DNA of 64,000 bases from Piscicola geometra. Taxonomy: Eukaryota > Annelida > Clitellata > Hirudinida > Piscicolidae. Below are positions 52,327 to 64,000 of the stretch, in pieces. A program made the position numbers and the translations under genes. The notes below the pieces were generated by a model. That model ran no database searches and had not been told where the DNA came from. It saw nothing but the letters and a program-made list of their open reading frames with translations. Each line of letters starts with the position of its first letter. Position 1 is the first letter of the stretch. The DNA is taken from contig OX030956.1 in NCBI GenBank assembly GCA_943735955.1, positions 6,690,645 through 6,754,644 on the forward strand, in the 5' to 3' direction.

Positions 52327-55300
52327 ATGATGTCTCAATCTGAGGCTACTGAGCTCTTGTTTGTGGACACCTTCACCCATGCCAATGCAGATGTGAGTAC
52401 TTCCATTTAATTCAAATACTTTTGTTCCATTCCAATCAGTCTCATATACAAATTTGAGTTTCTTGATAAACTAAATTTGCTTTAGGGTTTTCATAGAGGA
52501 ATTTTGTTTGATTAAATTAAAAATTGGCATAAAAATCCTAAATTATCTTTATTCCAAGGATATCAATCTGGACCTGGTTCAGTTCTCTAAGGTGGTTGTA
52601 GTTCACGAGGTCAGAGTGATTCCTAATGCAGCTAAAATCAACTTCCATAATAGCCTCATTGGAACCAAGACTGGGTTTGCATTTGTAAAGTCTTTTTGTG
52701 TACTATTAGACTTAAATGAAGAATTGAAATCTCAACTTTAATTTTTAGTTTTTTATTTAAATCATTTCAAATTCAATAAAAATTTAGATTTTAGAAAAGG
52801 TTTAAATGTATTTAAAATCCAACAGCTCAACGATCCCTTCCTCTTTTGCATTGGAATTGTATGTCAACAACAAGACAGCCAATGAATCAACTTTCCAGAA
52901 GCTTGGATTGTACGTAATTTAGAATTTTAAAGCATTTCTTTATTATATAAATTAATCCATAATCCCATGATAATATAATATTCATAATTAAACATTTTAC
53001 AATTAATTATAGTAATTCATAATTCCAGAATAATATAATCTAATTTATATTCATTAAAAACCACTCAATACATAACTTTAAAATGTACAAAATATTCTAT
53101 TTATAAACCAAATACTTTTCATCTTTTTAATCAAACTTAAAACATTTTTTACAATCCCAAAAGATTTGACTACAAAGAGAATGTAGAGATTCTCACAAAA
53201 GTGGACTCGAAGGTTCGTATTTTGCAACAATGAGTCACAACATTGCTATGAAACATATTATTTTATAATCTTAATGGTGTTATTGAAAGTATACTTTTGA
53301 ATATTCATCATTGGATATTATTATTGGTGCTCATTCTATTGTAAACTGCATTTCAACACCGCAAATTAAAGCAATAATATGATTCCCGAGGGGCGTTATG
53401 GCAAACAACTATAAGGTCGTCAAATACAATTTACCCTCTTCAATTTTGGCGCCACCTTTATAAAAATCTCAATATAGGACTGTATAATAGGAACCTGATA
53501 ATGCTGATGATGCTGTTGAGGATAATGATGATGTCGATGATTATGATTTTAACGATGATGAGGGTGATAAGGATGATTATGATTTTAAAGCTGATGAGGA
53601 TGATGACGAAGACGAACACAATGATGATTCATCCCACCCATCCCATTCCCACCCAACCTTTCCACCTATCCTATTCCCACCGTCCCTTCCCACCCATCCC
53701 CTTCCCAAAGGTGCCGACAGACGTGTTAATCATCAAGGGCTGGTACCAGAGCATCACTTTGGCGGTCTACGGCGTGGTCAGTCACCTCGAGACCGTCGAC
53801 TACTACCACAACAACAACAACCCGCTTGTCTCTAAAGGGGAAGGTGGGTGGTGATGATGATGTTGGTGATGATGGTGGTAGTGGTGTTGATGATGATGGT
53901 GCTTTTGGTGGTGGTGGTGGGAGTAATGATGATGATGGTGGCAATAAGGTAGGTGTTTTTAGGGAATAGGGGAGAGGGTGGTTTTAAATTTAAAGATAGT
54001 CAAAACTGATCCAAAACACCCACCAATGACATCTCCACACCAACCTTCACCCCACCCACTCATTCCACCTATAATAATACTTTATATCATCATCACCATC
54101 ATTAACATTAACATCATCATCATCTTCTCCACTCTATACACACACTCCAACAATCCACCTACCCAAAAAGGCAAACTCAGAGATCACAATCAAGGCGGCA
54201 ACATAGACCACCATCATCATCATCACAGCAGCAACCAATCACAGACGACCTACCTCACCTTGGCCACACCCACTCCATCAGGCCATCCAATCAACAGCAG
54301 CAGTAGTCAAGAGTTGGTAAACAAGTACCCAGCTAATAATCAGTTGTTTGCTGGTGGGTGGGTTGAGTGAGTGGTTGGGTGGATGCAGAGTGGTTGGGTA
54401 GGTGGTTGGGTGGGTGGGTGAATGGGTGGTTGGGTGGGTTAATGGATGAGTTGGTGGGTGGTTATTTTGTTGAGTGGTTGGTTGGTTGGTGATTGGGTAG
54501 TGGGTAGGTGGGTGGTGAGTGGATGAGGTGGTGGTTGGATGGGTGGTGGGTGTGTGGTAGGAGGAGAGTTGTTAGGTGGGGGGTGTGTGTGTGGGTGGTG
54601 GGTAGATGGGTTGGAGGGTGGTTTTGGACAGCTTCATTCGTGGGTAGATGAAGGGGGCGAGAGGGTGAGTGGATAGATAAGTGGGTAAGTGAATGGTTGA
54701 TGGATAGATGAGTGGATAAGTAGGTGGGTGGATGAGTAATGAGGGCGTTGGGATGAGGAGTGAAGGAAGGATTATATTTAGACAGCTATTACTATTGTTA
54801 TTGCTAATATTATTAATCAGATGACTTTAATGGGCTGTTTGTTTCAATTTTTTATGGTTTATGATCCATTAAAGGCTTCATTGTGGAATCAATCATCTTC
54901 ATCACTACCAACACCACCATCACCACCCCGACACAACGACTACTATCAGGAGGACAGCAACAGGCACTCGACATCAATCCCAAGTCGATCCCATTGGAGC
55001 ATGTAGGCGTCACGAGGGATCCCAGGGAGATCGCTGTGGCTGGTGTGTGGGGGTTGGATGACGGTGGAATGGATTTTTGGGATGGGCAGGTGGTTTAGAT
55101 GGATAGATAGATGGATGGGCAGGTGGTTAAGATGGATGGGCAGGTGGTTGGATGGATAGATAGATGGATGGGCAGGTGGTTAAGATGGATGGATAGAAGC
55201 GGTTTAAATGGTGTATGGAACGGCTGTTAACATGTTTGAACAATTAAGTAATACAAGATGGATGGATGGATGAAAGAGGAATGGATGGATGCAAAATGGA

Positions 55301-58300
55301 TTAATGAATGGATGAATGGATGGATGTATAGATGCAAGATGGATGAATGGATGGGTGCAAGATGGATGGATGGATGAATGGATGGATGTATAGATGCAAG
55401 ATGGATGGATGGATGAATGGATGGATGTATAGATGCAAGATGGATGGATGGATGCGGCAGGATGAGTCACCATTCAAACAGACGGCTCTCAGAAGATGGT
55501 CGAGGCGGGAATGGAGGAGGGTGGTGATGATGATGATGCTCCTAACAGGAAGGAGTCCTACCAGAACCTGTATTTTGATGACGATAATGACTTAGGTGGT
55601 AGTGATGCCAATTCATCATCATCACCATCATCATCATTTTTATCAGCTTTATTATTTTCATCATCGTCATCATCGTCATTGTCATCATCAACATCATCAT
55701 CATCATCATCGTTTATCCACTTATCTCCATGTTAATTAACTTTCGTTCTAATCGCTTAGCATAGAAAAGAGAAAGCGTCAGCCTATTATTTCTATTGTGT
55801 TTATTACTATTAGTAGTGTTATAAATAATATTTTTATCATTAATCTTATTTAAATTTAAAATAATATTATTTAAATTTAAAATATTATTGATTTATTTAT
55901 ATTTTATTATCATTATTAAATCTATAATATCGGCAGGTGAGGCTGAGCCGACGGACGAAATCACTGACATTTACGGAACCCTCTCCGATGGGGAGATCCC
56001 TGTGAGGCCCTAATACTACTATCATAACTTCATCATCAGCATCATCCACATAAGCATCATCATCATATATGATAATAATAATATTTTTAACCTTCCAATG
56101 AGAGTAACCAAATTGAATGAAAAGCACCAATAAAAATAATAAACCAATTAAGTCAACTAATTTAATTAATTAATTTGAATAGGCTATTAAACCAATTAAG
56201 CATCACTTCCCTCCTGCCACAGGAGACCGATGGGGACTATGGTCAGGTGGTGCCGCAAGAAGGCGCTATGCAACTCAGCCTGCCCACCGAAACTGTTATT
56301 AATTATATTTATATTAATTTGTTTAGATACCGCCATTTATTAATTAGCCGTTAATTGGCATCGTAGTTATAAGAGAATAATTTATTGTTTTATAGGATTT
56401 TAAAAATTAACTTTTTTTTAGACTCTTTTAAAATGCTTGTTTTTTGTGTGTTTTTTATATCATCATAAAGCTTGTATATAAATATATGTGTGTGTGAGTG
56501 TGTGCATGTGTGTGTGCATGTATTTATTTATGTGTTAGGAACATCACACTCATCCATCTAACAACATCCAACATGCAAAGTTACAAGCACATCATCACCA
56601 TCATCCCAGGGAGAACTACCAGAGGAGTGGGAGGATGAGGAGGAGGAGGAGGAGGCTGGCTGGATGATCAACTCCCTCTCCACCTTCAACCCGTGCAACA
56701 TCCACCTGACCCCCCTCGTGGTGAGGCAATCAAGTCCCTATGACCCTTTATTTTATGCTTATCGTTTGTGTGTTTTGTGTATTTAATTGTTCAATAATTT
56801 TGTATATAAAATTATTGAACACTTATATAAATTGCATTGTGTATAATTGCTTTGTATTAGAGCGCGAATTTGGAGTTGTTTGAATTGAACCCCAATTAAA
56901 TTAGTTAAAATTACTAATTAAAATTATCTTGAAATCTTTATTAAAATATTAATGTCATTTCTTGAAAGGCTCTTCATTCTTTTAGCCTTCATCATCATCA
57001 TCCCTTTCAGACATTCGTCGATCCATCATTGACGGAATATGAGGTTGAGAAGTCACGCTTGCCAAGTGAAGGTACTAGTGGAGGTGAAGATAATGATAAT
57101 GATAATAATGATAATAATAATAATAATAACCAGTATTATTATAGTAGCGTTAACCCGAATAACCTTCAGAGCTACTTTGCTCTCACATTTTCATTGCCGC
57201 ATGCGGGCATCACTTGCACTCGAAGCCAGGACATTTGGTTTGGCGGAAAGACGTTACACAATAGGCCATCCATCCATCCATCCATAGGTGCTGCTGGTGT
57301 TGAGGAGGGGGGCAATGCAGGGATGCAGGGGGAGTGGTTGAGGTTGCAGCAGCTTGTGGAGGAGTTCAAAGGATGCAAGGAAGTCGAGAGGTTGGTCTTT
57401 GGTCTTTTTGCCTCCTCTTTTTATGCTGTAAAAATTAAAGTTAATTGTTTGATTAAATTAAAATAATTGGTAAACTTTTAATGGTTAATTGTTTGTAATC
57501 GGGGAAAGAATTTCAGTCATTAATTAATGATCGTAATTTCTTTAATTCAACATTCAAATATACAATTTACTTAATATAAAATGTATAATATATTGAATAA
57601 ATAAAAGTAACCAATTAATATATCTATTTAATGAAAAAGATTTAGAATAAATTAGATATGTATGAAAGTAATTCTCAATACTTGTGTGTCTGTTCAAGTA
57701 TGTCTTTCCACTGTCCCCAAGGACGTTTGAGATGATGGATGACATGCTGCCCCTACTCACTCCTGCCCTGCTAGTCCGCCTGCTACACCATGGTGTGTGT
57801 GTGTATGTGTGTTTCGTTGTGTGTTTGTGTGTGTGTGTATGTGTGTGTGTGTGTGTGTTTGTGTGTGTGTGTTTCGTTGTGTGTTTGGGTGCAACCGTGT
57901 AATTTTATGCGTGCAACCAATGCCACACACATCCACAAACCCGGGGACAGGCGGCGTCACGGATACACTGGTAGAGTGGTGTCTCGGCAACTTGAGCATC
58001 GATCGCTTGGCGACAATCTGCGATGCCGCTTCGCTGATGCGAAACTTGAAACTCGTCGTCAGGCTCTGTGGCCTTCTGTGCGCCGCTGCCGATGATGGTG
58101 CTACTGCTGCTATGCTAGTTAGAGGCGGTTGTGGTTGTGGCTTGTTCTTGTGGTTGTTTTTTTCACGGTTGAGTGGAATCAGCTGCGTGTTGTGATGATG
58201 CTTGAGGGGCAGAGAGGGCTGAGTGGTGGTGATTCTTGTGGTAGTGGCATGTGGTGATGGGTTCGGCCTTTTAGAGTGGTAGATCATTTCTTCAGAATTC

Positions 58301-60786
58301 TTTTTCATTAATCACACGTCACCACACCACATCCACACACCATCCATGGTTCATTCCACCACTATTCCAGGCGAGGGGTGTTCAGCACTCTCTTCTTGAC
58401 ATCCTCACTTGCGAACACATGCCTCCGACCATTCGTTCGCTCGTCATCGCTTCCCTCCACTCTTCCCTGCACACCCCCGATGGATTGAGCACCTTTCTGG
58501 AAGCAGTGGACATCAGGGATAAAGGGGAGGAGATGGATGGAGTGGTGGATGATGAGAAGATGGATGGAGTGGTGGATGATGTGAAGATGGATGGAGTGGT
58601 GGATGAGATAGAGGGGAATGGAGGGGAGAGAGATGGGGAGGAGAAGAAGGTGGGAGGAGGGGATTTGCTCACGCCTTACCAGAGGACTGTAAGACTCATC
58701 GCTACTGCTAAGGTTTGTGTAGTTTGTGACGTAGTGTGGCACAGTGCGTGTAACATAGTGAGTGACAATGTAAAATAGTGTCATCAATGCATTTATAAGG
58801 TTCAGTGGCATGGCGTGAATTTGTGAATTTAAAAAAAATACAAGAAAAGATTAATACATAAATCATAATTTATTCTTCTCCCACCTTTATTTGTAATTTT
58901 GATCGAAAGAGGGACAGATGCTGGGCAGGCATGGGTAGGTTGATGAAGAAGGCTCACCTGCATGAACTGATGTCCCTGTTGCAGCAACTACTGCGCAGGT
59001 GTGTGTGTGTGTGTTTGTGTGTGTGTGTATATTTTTTTAAAAAAATTGTAAAGCTTAATTATAATAATTTATCAATTTAAAATTAATTTATTCATCTCTA
59101 CACTGCAGTCTCGTGGAAAAAGTGCGGTTGTTGCCAGGACTTGTTGAAGACAAAGAAGAGGAAGGCAGTGAGATGGAAGGAGGGAAAGAGGAAGAAAAGG
59201 AGAAAGAGGAAGATGGTGGAGGAGCTGAAGATAAAAGTGCCCTTAAAATGAATGACGAGTCTGAGAGGGTGGATGGTGATGGAGAGGTTAAGAAGGATGA
59301 GGAGGAGGTGAAGGAAGAGGTGGAGGGGGAGGTGGAGGGTGAGGTGGGTGGAGTGGTGGCTAGGCAGTTGCAGGGTGTGCTCAGGAAGGTCATTCAAGCA
59401 CTGCGTCAAGTGCTCGACATAATCTCTCAATTCAGCCCCACCACCAACCAAGTTATTTTCTTCTTCGTTGTCTCATTATATTATCTATAAGAAAAATTAA
59501 AATTGTCTCCAAATATTTACTCATTCGTTTTATCATATATTAAATATTAAATATTCTTTAACAAAAATATAATCTAAAAATATTTGTTTCTTAATTAAAT
59601 CTTTAATCAAAAGTGACATATTTTCCCGCCAGAATGACGCAGGCAGGGGCGTGGCTGAGGAGGTGGGAGGAGTCTCATTCACGCCAGGAGACCTCCCCTT
59701 CATCTTCCGCACCTTCAAGCAGTCGTAAGTGCCATTATAAATTAATTACATTAGGTCTAAATTATAATATATGACTAATTAAATTACTTTAGGTCTATAT
59801 TATAATATATAACTAATTAAATTACATAGGTATACATTATAATATATAACTAATTAAATTACATAGGTATACATTATAATATATAACTAATTAAATTACA
59901 TTATTTTTACAATATAATATATAACTAATTAAATTATATTATAATATACGAATATTTAAATTATATTATAATATACGAATATTTAAATTAAATTATAATA
60001 GACGATTGATTTAATTACAATAGGTTTATCAATAATAATCTTTTTTTTAACGTAAACCAAATTCAAAGATATCTTCGGTTCCTTATAGGCTCATATAAAA
60101 CAGTCATTCACATTCTAGACTGGACCACAGCACTACACACTTACCCTCCTTCTTCCCCCCACTTCCCCCACCCCCCCCCCCCCCCAACCATCACCACAGC
60201 ACTACACACTTACCCTCCTTTCCCCCCCCCCCCCCCAACCATCACCACAGCAAACTTCTAGAAGGTCTACTACTACTACTATCATCACCGGCCACCAACA
60301 ACCACCCCACCATCTTCCACCTGGTCTCTAGCATCCTCAGCCACCTCCACCACTCCCCCCACGGTCTTGCTTACCTCTCCTCCTCCCCTGACACCATCAA
60401 CGTCATCGTCAAGGTTCTATGCGTCAACTTTGTGAGTTTGGGTGGGGAGGGATAGTTGCATTGAGTGCGGGTGGAGGGGGGAGGAGTTGAAAGATGGATG
60501 GATGGATGGATAAGGGGAGGAAAGAAGGATAGATAGATGAAGGGTGATGGATGGATTGATAGGGTGTGAAATAGGTGAATAATAGGTCGATGGGTGGGAT
60601 GTGGTGTATGGATGAATGCGAAGGGGGAGTGATAGATTAATTGATGGGGGGATGGATAGATGAGTGAGAGCGGGGGTTGATACGTCTAGATAGGAACGGA
60701 TATCTAATATATCCATTGGATATAGGTTGAAGGAAAAATACAATAATTTTGATATAAATTAACTATGTAACAAAGCACCCACACAT

Positions 60787-60865
<79 letters not shown>

Positions 60866-63800
60866 GGAGTGTGGCTTGGGGGATGAGAAGGCAGAGGGGG
60901 TGGAGGGAGTGGCGTTGAACCTGGCGTGTCACCTGAGGACCCTCCAACTGCTCGACCAGCTGAAGCAGTGCCAACTCAAGCGTATGTCATTCGGCATTAT
61001 TGTTTAGGCGATGTCATCATTCATCCATATCTACTCATCCACTTCCCCTTCCACCACTCTTTCACCATCCACCCATCATCCATCACTTTTTCATCATCCA
61101 CCACCCATCCATCATTCACCACACATTCATCCATTAACCACCACCTTCTACCCATTCACCACTCCCCCATCATCATCCACCACCCACCCCATCATCCACC
61201 ATCCACCCCATCATCTACCACCCACCCCATCATTCACTATCCACTTCTCATCCATCCATCATCGACCCTCCCCCATTCTACCACCCATCATCCACCCTCC
61301 CCCATTCTACCACCCATCATTCACCCTCCCCCATTCTACCTTCCATCAATCCAGCCCCCGAAGATAACGACAGCACGGGCGAAGCATCAACCTCTCTAAA
61401 CTCTCTCTTCCACCTCCATTCTCTCTCCTTCGTGCACTCTGGCAAGCTGGCGATCGCTAACGTCCTGGGCATGCGCGATAATATATTAACGCTTTTGCCC
61501 TACGTCCGAAACCATGGTGGGTGGGTGGAGGGGCGGTGTTTTGAGGGGGGTATGACGTGATGGAGGTGGATAATTGATGGGATGGTGGAAGGGGGTGATG
61601 TGATTGTGGTGGAGGGGGGCAAAGGAAGCGGGATGGTGAAGTGGGTTGGATGATTAATGGATTAGTGGGTGAATGGGAGGTTTCAGAATTTTGAGGGATG
61701 GTGTGTGATAGAATGGGTGTTCAGGGTGATGGTGGGTTAGGGTAAGGGCTAACCTATGCCTTCCGATCCACCCACCCATCCCATCCCATCCCCCCACCCA
61801 TCCATCCATCCACAGAAGAAAACAACGTAGTTGAGTTCAATTACGTATTGTGCATCCTTGCGTGCGTGTGCAGGTGGAGTGGGGATGTGAGGTGGATGGT
61901 GTCGTATGGTGGCGAGATTTTGAAAGCAGTCGAAGAAGGTTGGTGGATGGTGGGTTGGGATGGGTTGGGTTGGGTTGGGATGGTGGTGGGTTGGTGGTGG
62001 GATGTTTGGGGTGGTGGTGGGTTGGGGGTGGTTTGTTGTGGGTTGGGTTGGGATGGTGGTGGGATGTTTGGGGTGGTGGTGGGAAGTTTGGGGTGGTGGT
62101 GGGTTGGGTTGGGATGGTGGTGGGATGTTTGTTGGGGGTAGTGCATGTGGTGATGAAGGGAGGAGGGGTTGTAGTGGAGGTGGGGAGGTGGTTATGGTTG
62201 TGGGTGGGGACGCAGATGGTGGTAGGGGGTGTGGAGGTGGTAGCGTTGGCTATGGGGCGTAAGGGTGGGAGTGCATGTGCGGGAGAGGGAGTGGTGGTGT
62301 TGCAAGAATCTCATGTCGGAGATGAGTTTTCAAATAATCCCACCAGCTATTTATTTCCCAAATAATCACACACACACCCACTCCAATCCAATGCCCAACC
62401 ACCAGGCTCGAAGTTATCTCGTTGCGACGAGCAACTAAAAGAACTCAAAGAATGGCTGTCACCATTGAAGAGCACCTGCCCTCCAGGGAAGACCACCAAC
62501 GCCTGCATACAATCCCTCGCCTCCCTCCTCGACACCTCGACCACGCCCTCTCCCTCCTCCATCACCGTCCTGCGTCTCTTGAGGCACTTCACCGTTGAGC
62601 CGCCTCTATCACGTGTTTTTCTCGATGGTTCGTTTTTGTTGTTTTTAATGGTGGTTTTTTGTCGTTTTTTAATGGTGGTTTTTTTTCGTTTTGCTGCTTG
62701 TCTTTTGTTGATTATTAGTTCGTTTAATTGTCTGTTTGTGATCCACTCATAACCACCCACCAATACACACATACACACACACACACACCCACATACACAC
62801 ACACATGCACACACACACAGACAGCAAGGTAGACAGCATGACTTACAAGTTACTGACGGCTGAGCTCCACCGCTGCAACTGCCTCTCCACCTTCACTGAC
62901 GTTCTCAAGGTACGTAACAACAACAATAATAATAAAATTATATAATAAGATATAAGAATAAGAATAATATCATTACATCATCACCACATCATCCTCATCA
63001 CCATCATCATCATCATCAACATCATCATCAACATCATCATCATCAAATCATCAACATCACATCAACATCATCAACATCACATCATCAACATCACATCAAC
63101 ATCACATCATCAACATCACATCATCAACATCACATCAACATCATCAACATCACATCATCAACATCACATCAACATAACATCATCAACATCACATCAACAT
63201 CACATCATCAACATCACATCATCAACATCACATCATCAACATCACATCATCAACATCACATCATCAACATCACATCATCAACATCACATCATCAACATCA
63301 CATCATCAACATCACATCATCAACATCACATCATCAACATCACATCATCAACATCACATCATCAACATCACATCATCAACATCACATCATCAACATCACA
63401 TCAACATCACATCATCAACATCACATCATCAACATCACATCATCAACATCACATCATCAACATCACATCATCAACATCACATCATCAACATCACATCATC
63501 AACATCACATCATCAACATCACATCATCAACATCACATCATCAACATCACATCATCAACATCACATCATCAACATCACATCAACATCACATCATCAACAT
63601 CACATCATCAACATCACATCATCAACATCACATCAACATCACATCATCAACATCACATCATCAACATCACATCATCAACATCACATCATCAACATCACAT
63701 CATCAACATCACATCAACATCACATCATCAACATCACATCATCAACATCACATCATCAACATCACATCATCAACATCACATCATCAACATCACATCATCA

Positions 63801-64000
63801 ACATCACATCATCAACATCACATCATCAACATCACATCATCAACATCACATCATCAACATCACATCATCAACATCACATCATCAACATCACATCATCAAC
63901 ATCACATCATCAACATCACATCATCAACATCACATCATCAACATCACATCATCAACATCACATCATCAACATCATCAACATCACATCATCAACATCACAT
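52327..64000 (+). CDS. VIRMA: VIRMA/virilizer homologue (m6A writer scaffold), 3' incomplete
   Basis: Scaffold of the nuclear mRNA N6-methyladenosine writer (with WTAP, METTL3/14); virilizer in Drosophila also controls Sxl splicing (family knowledge). First exons: 52327-52392, 52559-52674, 52826-52909, 53162-53211, 53711-53841, 54171-54315. The N-terminus is clear: [14 protein letters not shown] (human MELLFLDTFKHPSAE), [16 protein letters not shown] (human VVYINEVRVIPPGVR), [11 protein letters not shown], then [19 protein letters not shown] (human LVLRGWYNCLTLAIYGSV). Acidic exons follow (55481-55592, 55937-56001, about 56609-56720 with [14 protein letters not shown]), then about a dozen alpha-helical ARM-like exons: near 57011, 57288, 57720, 57952, 58372, 58912, 59110, 59633, 60254, 60869, 61354, 61818, 62406 and 62822-62909 (donor GTACGT). 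The human protein is about 1,800 residues; roughly the first 60 percent is here. Later exon boundaries are approximate. Confidence 0.9.
53840..53950 (+). repeat. (GGT/GAT)n triplet tract in VIRMA intron
   Basis: Imperfect GGTGATGAT/GGTGGT triplets start immediately after the exon donor near 53841. Confidence 0.75.
54345..54750 (+). repeat. G-rich GGTGGTTGGGTGG minisatellite in VIRMA intron
   Basis: About 400 bp of imperfect GTGGGTGGTTGG/GGATGAG units, almost devoid of C on the plus strand. No coding frame survives. Confidence 0.85.
55075..55460 (+). repeat. (GGAT)n/ATGGATGGATGCAAG minisatellite in VIRMA intron
   Basis: GGATGGATGAATGGATG units with a larger repeat of about 50 bp containing GTATAGATGCAAGATGGATG near 55325, 55388 and 55427. 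The Met-Asp-Gly-Trp frames are shadows. Confidence 0.88.
55605..55725 (+). repeat. (TCA)n tract in VIRMA intron
   Basis: ATCATCATCACC/TCG triplets shortly after the donor GACTTAG|GTGGTAG, giving a polyserine shadow frame. Confidence 0.75.
57105..57285 (-). mobile_element. tRNA-derived SINE, (ATT)n tail family, in VIRMA intron
   Basis: Minus strand: B-box-like CTGGCTTCGAGTGCAAGTGA, then TGCCCGCATGCGGCAATGAA, GAAGGTTATTCGGGTTAACG, CTACTATAATAATACTGG and an (ATT)n tail. It matches the copies at 33776 and 39813. The left end carries (AAT)n, the right end (CCAT)n. Confidence 0.7.
57790..57890 (+). repeat. (GT)n tract fused to VIRMA exon donor
   Basis: The exon ending VRLLHH is followed directly by ATGGTGTGTGTGTGTATGTG, so the 5' splice GT is part of the repeat. 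Two copies of a larger GTGTTTCGTTGTGTGTTT unit occur inside. Confidence 0.85.
58530..58615 (+). repeat. 27-bp coding minisatellite in VIRMA
   Basis: Three tandem units encode [27 protein letters not shown] in the exon that starts near 58372. The unit is nine codons, so copy changes would keep frame. It inserts an acidic loop between predicted helices. Confidence 0.85.
58998..59030 (+). repeat. (GT)n tract fused to VIRMA exon donor
   Basis: The exon ending LLQQLLRR is followed by CAGGTGTGTGTGTGTGTTTG; the splice-donor GT is the first repeat unit. Confidence 0.85.
59755..60005. repeat. AT-rich minisatellite in VIRMA intron
   Basis: About six units of 37-46 bp built around ATTATAATATATAACTAATT then AAATTACATAGG, decaying to the right. 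Confidence 0.85.
60115..60252 (+). repeat. Duplicated poly-C splice-acceptor segment
   Basis: The block ACCACAGCACTACACACTTA, CCCTCCTT...poly-C, AACCATCACCACAG occurs twice in tandem, each with a pure C run of about 13-15 nt. The second copy is the acceptor of the exon encoding [11 protein letters not shown]. Confidence 0.85.
60787..60865 (+). repeat. (AC)n tract before a VIRMA acceptor
   Basis: About 38 AC units ending four to five bases before the acceptor CATACAG of the exon encoding [20 protein letters not shown]. Confidence 0.92.
61010..61350 (+). repeat. CACC/CATC-rich repeat before a VIRMA acceptor
   Basis: Almost G-free CATCCACCACCC repeats, with three tandem copies of CACCCTCCCCCATTCTACCA just upstream of the acceptor ATCCAG at about 61352. 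It serves as an extended pyrimidine/A tract. Confidence 0.85.
61945..62140 (+). repeat. GGGTTGGGATGGTGGTGGG minisatellite
   Basis: Directly after the exon ending [10 protein letters not shown], units of GGTTGGGATGGTGGTGGG with GATGTTTGGGGTGGTG repeat several times. Many GGG runs at short spacing could form G-quadruplexes on the sense strand and in the pre-mRNA. Confidence 0.85.
62762..62820 (+). repeat. (AC)n tract before a VIRMA acceptor
   Basis: Imperfect CACACA repeat running into the acceptor CACACACACACAG (or GACAG) of the exon beginning SKVDSMTYK. Confidence 0.88.
62965..64000 (+). repeat. 14-bp satellite (TCATCAACATCACA)n, continues past window
   Basis: Over 1 kb of the 14-bp unit, homogeneous to the window edge, with occasional shortened ATCACATCAACATC units. 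It lies in a VIRMA intron after the donor at 62909. Only the triplet-like left margin (CATCATCATC, 62965-63050) is irregular, suggesting growth from an ATC triplet repeat. Confidence 0.96.

Noticed and set aside
55204..55595. His-Pro-Ser and Met-Asp-Gly frames
   Set aside because: Shadows of the GGAT minisatellite; only the part from about 55481 belongs to a VIRMA exon.
57757..58308. 183-codon minus-strand ORF
   Set aside because: Antisense to VIRMA exons and the (GT)n tract; low-complexity His/Thr composition.
61841..62365. Several Gly/Trp- and His/Pro-rich frames up to 171 codons
   Set aside because: They arise from the GGGTTGGGATGG minisatellite; only 61818-61940 is a VIRMA exon.

Overview
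This is a 64 kb piece of an AT-rich animal nuclear genome. The genes are split by many short GT-AG introns. Dinucleotide and trinucleotide tracts, SINE-like repeats and DNA transposons are abundant. Gene content (class I cytokine receptor, FTP-type lectin, WSC/C-type-lectin receptor, VIRMA, HTATIP2, LSM14, TMEM192, SMIM20, myosin XVIII) points to an invertebrate metazoan, most likely a lophotrochozoan such as an annelid or mollusc. The phylum is inference. There is no prokaryotic or viral gene organisation.

Layout: (1) 0.9-12.3 kb, + strand: a myosin XVIII gene with PDZ domain, divergent motor and coiled-coil tail. (2) 12.5-14.2 kb: a direct-repeat cluster and a decayed hAT-like transposase. 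(3) 14.3-22.3 kb: SMIM20 (-), a three-exon micro-gene, head-to-head with TMEM192 (+). The large TMEM192 intron holds a 30-bp satellite inside a palindromic element and an antisense secreted FTP-lectin gene. (4) 22.6-23.0 kb: LINE reverse-transcriptase remnant (-). (5) 23.7-25.0 kb: complete HTATIP2/TIP30 gene (+). (6) 25.4-32.8 kb: microsatellite, SINEs, and a Merlin DNA transposon (27163-32619, 8-bp target duplication) whose transposase gene is split by a 2.97-kb foldback element (27848-30819, 9-bp target duplication). (7) 33.0-48.2 kb, + strand: a small secreted cysteine-rich protein, a WSC plus C-type-lectin single-pass receptor, and a class I cytokine receptor with WSxWS-like motif and a very short cytoplasmic tail. 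(8) 48.8-52.0 kb: complete LSM14 gene (-). (9) 52.3 kb to beyond the window end: VIRMA/virilizer (+), with introns made largely of simple repeats, ending in a 14-bp satellite.

The genes do not form one pathway. LSM14 (mRNA storage and decay) and VIRMA (m6A writer scaffold) are divergent neighbours about 340 bp apart and both act on mRNA. TMEM192 (lysosome) and SMIM20 (mitochondrial COX1 assembly) are a second divergent pair. The three extracellular-facing genes at 33-48 kb form a same-strand run of secreted or receptor proteins. Exon boundaries for SMIM20, TMEM192, HTATIP2, LSM14 and the small secreted gene were checked for splice signals and phase. Those of the myosin, cytokine receptor, WSC receptor and VIRMA are approximate.
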